Origin: Elephas maximus indicus
Lineage: Eukaryota; Chordata; Mammalia; Proboscidea; Elephantidae
Direction of reading: 5' to 3'
Length of the DNA stretch: 64,000 nt
Assembly: GCF_024166365.1 (NCBI RefSeq)
Contig: NC_064831.1
Span: forward strand, 30,928,768 to 30,992,767
The notes under the pieces are model-generated. The model made no database searches and was not told the origin of the DNA. It saw nothing but the letters and a program-made list of their open reading frames with translations. This document shows positions 11,001 through 23,000 of the stretch, piece by piece. How positions within the stretch are numbered: the stretch's first letter is position 1; each line of letters opens with the position of its first letter. The position numbers were made by a program, and so were the translations under genes.

Positions 11001-14000
11001 GCATCCCACTGATCTCCTGCTCCCTCAGGGGTTCTCTGTTGTGCTCCCTGTCAGGGCAGTCATCAGTTGTGGCCGGGCACCAACTAGTTCTTCTGGTCTC
11101 AGGATGATGTAAGTCTCTGGTTCATGTGGCCCTTTCTGTCTCTGGGGCTCATAGTTATCGTGTGACCTTGGTGTTCTTCATTCTCCTTTGATGCAGGTGG
11201 GTTGAGATCAATTGATACATCTTAGATGGCCGCTTGTTAGCATTTAAGACCCCAGACGCTACATTTCAAAGTGGGATGCAGAATGTTTTCAAAATAGAAT
11301 TATTTTGCCAATTGACTTAGAAGTCCCCTTAAGCCATAGTCCCCAAACTCCCGCCCTTGCTCCGCTGACCTTTGAAGCATTCAGTTTATCCCGGAAACTT
11401 CTTTGCTTTTGGTTCAGTCCAGTTGAGCTGACCTTCCATGTATTGAGTATTGTCCTTCCCTTCACCTAAAGTAGTTCTTATCTACTAACTAATCAGTAAA
11501 AAACCCTCTCTCATCCTCCCTCCCTCCCCACCTCGTAACCACAAAAGTATGTGTTCTTCTCAGTTTATACTATTTCTCAAGATCTTATAATAGTGGTCTT
11601 ATACAATATTTGTCCTTTTGCCTCTGACTAATTTCACTCAGCATAATGCCTTCCAGGTTCCTCCATGTTATGAAATGTTCCACAGATTCGTCACTGTTCT
11701 TTATCGATGCGTAGTATTCCATTGTGTGAATATACCATAATTTATTTAACCATTCATCCGTTGATGGACACCTTGGTTGCTTCCAGCTTTTTGCTATTGT
11801 AAACAGAGCTGCAATAAACATGGGTGTGCATATATCTGTTTGTGTGAAGGCTGTTGTATCTCTAGGGTATATTCCGAGGAGTGGGATTTCTGGGTTGTAT
11901 GGTAGTTCTATTTCTAACTGTTTAAGATAACGCCAGATAGATTTCCAAAGTGGTTGTACCATTTTACATTCCCACCAGCAGTGTATAAGAGTTCCAATCT
12001 CTCCGCAGCCTCTCCAACATTTATTATTTTGTGTTTTTTCGATTAATGCCAGCCTTGTTGGAGTGAGATGGAATCTCATCGTAGTTTTAATTTGCATTTC
12101 TCTAATGGCTAATGATCGAGAGCATTTTCTCATGTATCTGTTAGCTGCCTGAATATCTTCTTTAGTGAAGTGCATGTTCATATCCTTTGCCCACTTCTTG
12201 ATTGGGTTGTTTGTCTTTTTGTGGTTGAATTTTGACAGAATCATGTAGATTTTAGAGATCAGGCGCTGGTCGGAGATGTCATAGCTGAAAATTCTTTCCC
12301 AATCTGTAGGTGGTCTTTTTACTCTTTTGGAGAAGTCTTTAGATGAGCATAGGTGTTTGATTTTTAGAAGCTCCCAGTTATCTGGTTTCTCTTCATCATT
12401 TTTGGTAACGTTTTGTATTCTGTTTATGCCTTGTATTAGGGCTCCTAACGTTGTCCCTATTTTTTCTTCCATGATCTTTATCGTTTTAGTCTTATGTTTA
12501 GGTCTTTGATCCACTTGGAGTTAGTTTTTGTGCATGGTGTGAGGTACGGGTCCTGTTTCATTTTTTTGCAAATGGATATCCAGTTATGCCAGCACCATTT
12601 GTTTAAAAGACTATCTTTTCCCCAATTAACAGAAACTGGGCCTTTGTCAATCCATAGGGTTTTTAATGGCTGGATTTTCAGGAATATATCACCCAACCAT
12701 TCTTTCAAGGCACCTCTACCAAAAAACCAAAAACCCACTGCCGTCGATTCGATTACCAACTCATAGCAACCCAATAGGACAGAGTAGAACTGCCCCTATA
12801 GAGTTTCCAAGAAGCATCTGGTGGATTCCAACAGCTGACTTTTGGTTAGCTGATGTAGCTCTTAACCACTATGCCACCAGGGTTTCTAAGGCACCTCTAC
12901 ATGGACTCAAACCTCCAACCTTTTGGTTAGCAGCTGAGTGTGCTAATGGTTTGCAACAGCCAGGGTCTTAGGTCTTATGATGCCAGCATAAATAAAGAAC
13001 TCAATAATTAGGTGTTGATAAATACTAAAATTATCCCTAGATTGGACATGAGGCTGATCACTAAAAACCCACAAGTCCTGAAACGAGGTAGTGTTAGCAT
13101 GCCTGGAGAAGTCAGAGATGAGAAACTGTATTTCACTGGAGTATGGGAATTATCCAGACTTTCCAGCACACTTATTGGCCCCTGCCTGGGTTCCCATTGT
13201 CTGAAAATACAAAAATGCCCACTTGCAAAAAGCTGTACAATAAAGTCCTGTTAGTCTGAGATCAGTCAAGTGAAAGTTATTCTAAACCAGAAACTGAATA
13301 TGTATTTTGACATTAATTGATGTACATATCCTTTTGAGCTAATGATGCCTAAAACTTCAGGATATGACTTGGTTTATAGGTGTCACACTGTGTTTGCTTG
13401 AATTCTTCAAAAAGTATCTGGGGATGTTTGGTAGGAGAATCCAGTCTACTGAATAGCCTGACTCTCTTCCTTGCAACCATATTTCATTAATGACAAACAG
13501 GCAACATTATCTAACGCCTGCAGTTACAAGGGTCCATCGTCATTACCTCTGAGTCAGCATCCTTTCTCTTTGTAGATAAATGGCCTGATGCAGAATTGTG
13601 TACTATCCCAACTGAAACAATCACTTAGAAGTCACCAAGAGAGAATTAGGAAAACAGCTTTTCAGGGATTTTGACCAAATAGATGAGTATTGTTAAAGAA
13701 AATCTCCAGGCCCAGGTATCTTGGCCAATGTAGGCTCCTAAAGCAGTTCAGACTGAAGGTGCCTTTCTGCCCTCGGAAGGAGCGGAGGTGTTCCCACCTC
13801 TGTTCCTTACCCTGGGCCTTACGTATCAGCTCCACACTCTCAGCAAACAAAGCAACTTGACAGATACACAAAGCATGGCACTTGGTGGCTGCTTCAAACA
13901 GAACGGTCTGTAGACGGGAGAGAGCTAAAGGGCTTGAAGCAGAAACGACGAGGCAGTAGCTCTCTTGGTAAGTCCTGGGAGATTTTCTGGGCTATTTCAG

Positions 14001-17000
14001 AAGAATAAGAACCATATAATTAATTGGGCGAACGTTGAGAAGACAAAAAGAGAACAGAAGAAAATACTAGTTGGATAACTGAAGTAGCACTTTATGACCC
14101 TGTCGTATCTCGTTTTAGTGACTATGACTGCCATCTGCTATTTCCTGGGACGGTCCTAAAAATCAGCCACTGAAAACCCTGTGGAGCACAATATTAACTA
14201 TGATGAAAGCTAGCATATGTGGTGTGTGTGTGATAAGCCAGGCACCGTTCTAAACACTTTACATATATTAACTCATGTAATTCTCATAATGATCTTAGAA
14301 GGTGCGTGCAATCACTAGCATGAGAAAGTTGAGTCCTGGAGAGGCTAGGTGACTGCCCAAGCTCACACAGCTAAGCAGTGGATCTAAGACTTACCTTCAG
14401 GAGCCATGCTCTAACCATACACTGTACTATGTCTGGGTTTTCAGGCTCTGCCTGGCTAGGTGTCTAGTTTTGGGTTTGGAAAAATAGGGCCTTGGTACCT
14501 TCTCAACTGTGGGTGTATCACATAAACTCCTGTCGGCTGGACTTTAAGGTTATTGCAGAGTAGTGACAGATCACTGTTTATTTGTGTTGGGTCAGAGACT
14601 GACTGAGAGGAAAAGATATGGGGAGAGTTAGGTTCAACTTTGGCCTGTGGAGGAGGAAGGGAGGGGCTGAGAGGGGTGCTGGGTGAGCACCAAGACAATC
14701 CGGGGGTTAGCAGAGTTAAGACCAGAAGCAGGAAAAGTGGAATGTTGAAGTCACTGGGTGAGAGACTTCTGGGCGTGAGAACCAGGGAGAAAGAACAGCC
14801 TCCTGTCAGGCAGCATTGCTGCAGGAGAGCCCTGCTGAGAACTGACCCCCAAGGACAAAACACTCACAGGGACCAAAAAAAAAAAAACCCAAAAACCAGG
14901 GGTGGGTGGGTAGGAAGAGTGGGAGGCTTAAAACCCTTGTGTGTCTAACATTTTGAATCCCGGGAAACCAGAAGAAAGAATGGGCATGGTTTGCACTACC
15001 CTCAAGTGTTAGGAAAGACATGGAGAAACAGGAACTTTTGTGTACATTGGCGAGAGGGCACATGAGTGCAATTGTCTTGTCTATCTTGCTACTTAGCCCA
15101 TCCACTGGGTTTTCAATTTTAGTTTTCATATTTTTCTTTCCTAGAAAATCTCTCCTTTTTTATATACATAATGTCTTTTTTCCTTGTGTTATTCCTTCTT
15201 TTATGTCTTTAATTATGTTAAACATATTTTTGTCTGCTTGATAACATTTGTGTGAAGGTTACGTCGACCTAATCTTGTTGCTTGTTGACTCCCATTCATG
15301 ATGGAAATCTTGGGGGCACTAGTGACAGAACCTAGCACATAGAAGATGGCTCATCCTATTTAATATAACCCCAAATTTTCTGATCTCATCACCAAGCTGC
15401 TGTATAGCGCTGTCTTCTCCAATATTTTTCCAGTTCAACCTCAGTCTTGTTACCACAAAATGAGACTTGGAAGAAACACAGATAGAGATGTGTGTCAGGA
15501 GAGCCCATGATTGGATCTAAGGCTTAAACACCAGCCTTGGGATGGGGAAGAGGGCATGTATCCGGAGTCAGCCTCCAGGAGTTTCCATGAGGAGGTGCCG
15601 TAACCTCATTAAAGGCATAAGCCAGCATTCCAGAGTCAGCTATGAAGCCAAATCAGTGACCAGAAGTAGATAACCAAGAAGACTAAAATGATCGTCAATG
15701 AGAAAGCTGCCTCCCCCGCCCCCCAAAAAAACTTGTTGCCATAGAGTTGATTCTGACTCATGGCAGCCCTATAGGACAGAGTAGAATTGCCCCACAGGGT
15801 TTCCAAGGAGCAGCTGATAGATTCAAACCGCCAACCTTTTGGTTAGCAGCCAAACTTTTAACCACTGTGCCACCAAGGCTTCTGAGAAAGAAGTCAGAAG
15901 TGGGCAAAGCCATACTGACTTGATTTGTAAACTTTCACTTAAAGCACAATAAAAATTATAAAAAAAAAAAAAAAAAGAAAGAAAGAAATGGGCAAAGCCA
16001 AATTGGAAATCAGAGGAGGGACCAGGTTTTACAGGTGTCAGGTGATGGTGATATCAGCCTGGGGCAGCTCACTGACTTTGAACTTTGCAAAAGTCATTGC
16101 AGTTGCTCTTCATTTTTTAACCATGGCCTGGTATATTAAGGAGTCCCTAGGTGGTGCAAATGGTTAAGTACCCACCCAGAGGTACCTCAGAAGAAAAACC
16201 TGGCAATCTGCTTCTAAAAGGTCATAGCCATGAAAACCCTGTGGAGCACAGTTCTCTCACACTCACGGGGTCACCATGAGTTGGAATCAACTTGATGGCA
16301 ACTGTTTTCTTGTTGTTTTTGGTTGGTGTGTTAGCTTTAACTTTGACCCAACAAACAGGGAGCCCCATAAAAATATTATGTAGCCTGTCTTACCTCTGTA
16401 GACCCAAACGGTTTTTTTTTAAGTGAAAGTTTACATATCAAGTCAGTCTCTAATACAAAACCTTATGTACACCTTGCTATATACTCCTAGCTGCTCTCCC
16501 CCTAATGAGACAGCATATTCCTTCCCTCCACCCTGTGTGTCCGTGTCCATTCAGCCAGCTTTTGTCCCCCTTGGACTTCACATCTCCTCTCCGGACAGGC
16601 ACTTCCCAGATAGTCTCATGTGTCTGCTTGATCCAAGAAGCCCACTCCTCACCAGTATCACCTTCTGTCTTGTAGTCCAGTCCAATCCCTATCTGGAGAG
16701 TTGGCTTTGAGAATGGTTCCTGTCTTGGGCTCACAGAAGGTCTGGGGACCATGACCTCTGGAATCCCCCTGGTCTCAGTCAGACCATTGAGCCTGGCTTT
16801 TTACTAGAATTTGGGGTCTGCATCCCACTGCTCTCCTGCTCCTTCAGGAATTCTCTGTTGTGCTCCCTGTTGTAACAGTCATCTGTTGTAGCTGGGCACC
16901 ACCTAGTTCTTCTGGTCTCAGGCTGACATAGTCTTTGATTTATGTGGGCCATTCTCACTCTTGGGCTTACCTTGCATCTTTGGTGTTCTCCAGTCTCCTT

Positions 17001-20000
17001 TGCTCCAGGTGGGTTGAGACCAATTGTTACATCTTAGGTGGCCACTTGCTAGCGTTTAAGACCTGAGGTGCCACTCTCCAAAATGGGATGCAGAATGTTT
17101 TCTTAATAGTTTTTATTATGCCAATTGACCTAGATGTCCCCTGAAATCATGGTCCCCAAACCCCGGCCCCTGCTGCTCTGGCCTTCTAAATGTTCAGTTT
17201 ATTCAGGAAACTTCTTTGCTTTTGGTATACTCCAGTTGTGCTGACCTCTCCTGTATTGTGTGTTGTCCATCCCCTCACCTAAATTAGTTCTTGTCTACTA
17301 TCTAATTAGTGAATCCCCCTCTCCCTCCCCCTCCCGTTCCGCTCTCATAACCACCAAATATTTTCTTCTCTGTGTAGGTCCAAACTTTTATTCTAGGAAA
17401 CCCTCAATATGTAGACATGGCTCTGGACTTAAATTTCCTTTACAATCTTTCTTCAGCATTTTCTGGGCCCTGAGGATTTCCTTGGTTTCTTGAGATTTCT
17501 TTATACATTTAAGAGTTTGCATGTTATATTTTGTCTAGTATTTCCAGGTATTACATATTGGGAGAATTTTCAGGTTACTGAGTGTCTTAGGCTGGGTTCT
17601 CTAGTGAAGCAAAACCAGTAAAGTGTATACATATATGCAGTTGTAGAGGCTGGAACATTCCAAGTCCGTGGGTCAGGATAGAGGCTTCTCCTGATTCACG
17701 TAGCTTCAGGGGCCGGCGAACCCAAGATCGAAGTTCAGAAAGCAGGGCTCTTGCTCACAGGCTTCAACGATCGATGAATTCCAAGATCAGCAGGTAAGAC
17801 TGCAGATAAGCTGTTAGCTCAAGTCCCAAGAACCAGAGGTCAGGTGAACATGAGCCAGCTGCAGGATCCAGAGCGAGCAAAAGCCCATGAGCCTTGCCAG
17901 AGCGTCCACTTATATTCTATGCAGGCCACATGCCCAAGGAAGCTCTCTTTCAACTGATTGACTACTCACAGCAGATCCCATCATGGAGGTGATCACATTA
18001 TATCAAATCTCATCATGGAAGTGATCACATCATTATACAACTGCCAAACCACTGAGAATCATGACCCAGCCAAGCTGATACACAACATTAACCATCACAC
18101 CAAGTACACCAGATTACTGCAAAAGGAAAAAAATGTCTATACAGCCATTCTGGAGAACAACTTAGCAATATCTAATAAATTGAAGATTCTCATACTCTGC
18201 AATCCCAACAATGTACTCCTAGGAATATATTCCAGAACACTCACAGATGTGCAGCAAAGAGACACGGTCAAGAACATTGGTTGTAGCACTGTTTGTAAAA
18301 ATGGAAAAAAAAAAAAAAAAGGAAACAACCTAAATGTCTATTAACAGAAGAAGGATAAATGAAATTTGGTATAATTATAAAATAAGATACCATAGAGCAG
18401 GTGAAATTAATGAAACCAGAACTACATGTATCCAGATGGATCAGCCTCAAAAGTAATATTAATTTAAAAAGCCAGTTGAAGCTTATTATGCACAGAATAA
18501 TTTTGCTTACTTAAAATTTTTAAGACACCCAAACAATGCTATATATAGCTTACAGACATAGGCATATTTGAGAAGTATGGAAATGACACACACTAGCTTT
18601 AGGATAGTAGTTACTTTTGGGGCATGAAGGAGAGAACCGAGATCAGAGAGGGGCATAAGGAGGGCTTCAGCTGTGTCTGTAATGCTGTGTTTCTTTCAGC
18701 AAACTAAGACCCACGGGCCAAATCCAACCAGCTTCCTATTTTTTCCAGCCCCTGAACTAAGAATGGTTTTTACATTTGTAAAGAGTTATATTTTAATGGT
18801 TATATCAATACTTACATAATAGCCTCAATTTTGACTCTCGGCCCACGACATCTAAAATATTTACTCTCTGGCCTTTTAAGAAAAAGTTTGCCAACCCCTG
18901 CGTCAGTCAATATGCCAAAAAGTAAGATAATTAGGTCGTGGTTGGGTACCCTGTTATTTGTTACATTATTCTCTATTCTTTTTGGTAGGTATACATTCAT
19001 AATGAAAAATAATTACAGGGTGTCTGAGCTCTTTTTTTTTTTGTTATTTTTCATTTTTGAAATATCAGATTTCTTGAGGTATAATTTACATACAGTAAAA
19101 TTCATCCTTTTCAGGGGTGCAGTCCTGAGTTTTAACAAACTTATGTAGTTGGCTATCCACCACTGCAATCAATATATTGAATGTTCTCAAATTTTTGTGC
19201 CCCTTTGTCATCAGTTCACACCCCACCTCCCCTCCTGCCCCTGGCAATGACAGATCTGATTTCCGGCCCTGTAGTTGTAAAAAAAATTTTTCTCTTTTAG
19301 TTGTGTCTGTACTGAAGGTCGTATCAATGGACATGTCCAGTATGTGGCCTTTGTGTCCTGCTTCTTTCACTTGGCATAAAGCTTTGTTTTGGTTTTTACT
19401 ATTATTTTCCTGTGTTTCGATGCAGGTTGACACAGCAGTTTAGACTCCCATTCAACAACTGTGTGAGCTGTCCTTCATCCTGAGAATCCTCTAGCTCTCC
19501 CCATCTTTCCTTGCAATGACTCCCAGTGTCTTTGAAAAACAGATAACACATCTTTATTTTCTCATTTTCCATTCATTTCTCAGCCTACTGCAATCTGGCC
19601 ACTGCATCAAGCTCAGCACTCCAATCGCTCTTCCTGAGTCACCAAGCCTGTTGCCGTCGATTCCAACTCATAGCAACCCTATAGGACAGAGAGCTGCCCC
19701 ATAGGGTTTCCAAGGAGCAGCTGGTGGATTTGAACTGCTGACCTTTGGTTAGCAGCCGAGCTCTTAACCACTGCGCCACCAGGGCTCCCCCTGAATCACC
19801 AGTGCCTCCTAACCACTAAATCCAAAGGACCCATTTCTGTCCCTATTTATTTATTTATTTTGTGTAGCATTTAACATAATCAATTATTAAAGTGTTCTTT
19901 TTCCTTGGGTCTTATGGCGCCACTCTCTTCTGTATCTCCTGTTATGACTCTGATTGCTCCTTTCCAGTCTTTGGTTACAAGCCCCTTCCTCCTGTCATGT

Positions 20001-23000
20001 TAATGTTTACCTTTCCTCTTCTCACCCCTGACACCATTCCTAGGCCATTGCACTCAGTTTCACAACTTTCCTTTCACTCCTAGGCCAGTGATTCCCAAAT
20101 AATCACCTCCAGACTGTCTTATCTGCCCAGCCACAGACCAGTATTTTTCAACTGACCGTTATCAGTTCTCCTTGGGTTTGCCACAGGGGCCTTAGGCTCA
20201 GCATGTGCAAAACAGAAGTCATTATCTTCCCCCTGCTAGTTCAGGCCCTCTTAGTTCTCCTAGGCTATTTCATTAATTTCTTAACCAGTCTCCTTGTTTT
20301 CAAGTCTTATATTTCTCCAACCCATTTTCACAAAATTTCCAGAGTAATCTTTCTATAACAAAAATGTCATCATTTTCTTCATATCTTTATCCTGTCAGTG
20401 AGTTATCATTTCCCGTGGGACAGATTCCAAGTCCCTTATCGTCATTACAAGGCCCCTTAAGAGCTGGTTCCGATTTTCTTTCGCTCTTACCCCTTGCCAC
20501 TTCTCACCCTGAGCCCTATGATACAACTACTGAATGTGCCAAGCTCTTTTGGGCCACTGAACCCTTCCATATGCTGTGTCCTTATCTGGAATGCCTTTCC
20601 CTGCCATCTTTGCTTGACGAACTTCTGGGATTCAATTCAATGGTCAATTCCTCTGTGAAGATTTCCTAAATCTCCCACCCCAGCAGCAATGAATGCCCAC
20701 CTCTCCTTTGTCCTCAGGGCACTCCACACACAAATACACGTGGCTTTTATTAAACTGTATTATCATTAGCAGTTTGCATGCCATTGTTCCTACTCTGTGG
20801 TCACTTCCCTGGGAGGCAGGGTCTGGTCTTGTTTACCTTTCTATCCCAAGGCTTAGAATAGTGCCCGGCACAGAACAGGCACACAACAAAAGCATGATGA
20901 CTGCCTGAATGAACGGTTGGCATGAAATCTTTCCTATCCCTAAATTTAATTGCATTCATGACAAGATTACAATCATTTAAGCAGTGAAATGAAACTATAC
21001 TGGATAGCTGTGATGTTAAATTAACTCAGTTTTATGATTGTACTCCAAAATGTTAACTAACAATTCAGAATTTTTTTAGATATGAATAGTTCATTTCTGT
21101 CTCCTCAAGCTAAAACAGGCATCACTTATTGCTCCCCTTTAGTGTAGAGAAAGGTCCCTGGGTGGCGCGAATGGTTTGCACCTGACTAGTAACTCTAACT
21201 CAAAGGTAGGTGATTCGAACGCATCCAGCAGCACTGAGGTAGAAAAGGCCTGGTGACCTTCTTGCATAAAGATTACAGCCAAGAAAACCCTATGGAGCAG
21301 CTCTACTCTGTAACACATGGGGTTACCATGAATTGCATCCAACTCAATGGCACCAGACAACAACAGGGTAGAGAATACTATGCTGCTGGATCTATGGAGC
21401 AGTACAGAAAAAGCGTTCTTATCCACTTTCCTCTCAAAGTATGGATGGAAGTTCAGACCCAGAGAAACCTGCTTTGAGCAGCATGATAATTTGCAGAAAG
21501 GCCAGGTCCTCACAGCATTTTGAGAAGACTTTTGAAAAGGAAACAAAGAGAATACAAGCAAATTCAATAGATGCTAATTTCCAAGCCAGTAAAAGCCGAC
21601 TTGAAAACTTGAAAAAGAAATTTGCGTAACAAAACCAATGAGGAAATCTGCCTTAGTTACTGAGACAACACAGAAACACTTCCTGAGTAACTGAAGAAGG
21701 TGGTTCAGGAGGAGGGTTGTCTACCAGAGCAGGGTTCTAGGTTTTGTTGTTCTTTCGGTTTTCTCAAAATAAAAACCAATGAATCTAGTTTGTTTTCAAA
21801 ATTGTTTCTCTGTTTTTTTTTTTTTTGCCTTATATGAATTAAAATCGTCTTTATTATTTCCTACTTCCTTAACCCATTGTAGTTTTCAGAAACAGTATCC
21901 CAAGTGGTTGGCTAGGTTTGCTGACATTTTTTTTAACCCCCTAACGATATTTATCAAATTAATTTATGTATTTCTAAAAACTGTTTATGATTAGGGTTGC
22001 CAGATTTAGCAAATAAAAATACAATTTCAGATAATTTTTTAGCATAAGTATGTCTCATGTAGTTTAGCTTAAGTATGGGATATACAAATATTACATAGGA
22101 CCTACTAACAAATGATTTGTTGTTTATCTGAAATTCAAATTTAACTGGGTATCCTGTATTTTATCTAGTAACTATTTATGATTACGATCTTTTTTCTCTC
22201 TCTCTCCTTTTTTTTTGGTCAAACAAATGACCATCTCTATGTCAGTTATTAACTAAGATCATAGACATACTGGCTATGTAGCCAGCTAACAAATTTAAGA
22301 AAAATATTTAGACTGAGTGCTAGATAAGCCATTCAAATAGCAAGAGACAATCACTGGAAAAATACAAACAAAACAATAATCGAGTAAAATAAAACCGGAA
22401 ATTCAAGAGTGGATCACATTTAGAGAGTCTATCATCAATGCAATTCATCACATTAAAAAAAATATGAAAAAAACAATCACAGAATCATATCAATAAATGC
22501 AGAAAAAAGTTGGCAGGAGGAGAGTGAGACAAGCACAACATCAGGAGCTCAGCTCGAGCAGCAATACTGAAATTCAGAGTGCTTGAGGCCTACTAGAGGG
22601 TTCAGTCCAGAAAAAAAACCAAGCCCTACTACTGAGTTGATTCCAACTCATAACGACCCTATAGGGCAGAGTAAAACTGCCCCACAGAATTTCCAAAGAG
22701 CACCTGGCAGGTCCAAACAGCTGGTCTTCTGGTTAGCAGCGGAGGCACTTAACCACTATGCCACCAGGGTTTCCAGAAGGGCGGGCTGAATTCAGTGTAA
22801 AGGTAAAATAAGATCAAAAGCAAGCCAGTCTCAGAGACCCGTTCAGGGCTTTGCTGATCCAAGAAAATCCCACCCACCACTTTGTTCTCCTCGGGTACCA
22901 CTTCAAAAACCTCAGGAACTGGCTTCCCCCAGAGCCTTGAGCAAGGACACTTCGAGCAAGGAGCGGGTTGCACTCCTGTGCTTCACACACACTGGTGAGG

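Larger units (their letters stand above)
10501..12983 (-). mobile_element. antisense AfroSINE split by an L1 and by a second AfroSINE
   Basis: Three pieces make one old SINE: 10501-10589 (AGCCAGTTGTCACTGAGTTA to CTCCATAGGG), 12651-12719 (CCATAGGG to CACCTCTAC) and 12901-12983 (ATGGACTCAAACCTCCAACC to the head). The whole unit is flanked by CAGCATAAATA at 10490-10500 and 12984-12994. Confidence 0.9.

Noticed and set aside
10615..11112. 165-codon plus-strand frame
   Set aside because: It is the antisense of L1 3' UTR; the same kind of frame appears over the L1 3' UTR at 16423-16710.
11585..12514. Long reverse-strand open frame (309 codons), the longest in the window
   Set aside because: It is the C-terminal part of L1 ORF2 in a truncated retrotransposon with a target-site duplication, not a host gene.
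17583..18099. Naming the LTR-like repeat as a specific endogenous retrovirus family
   Set aside because: No internal retroviral sequence or primer-binding site is visible and flanking duplications are unclear.
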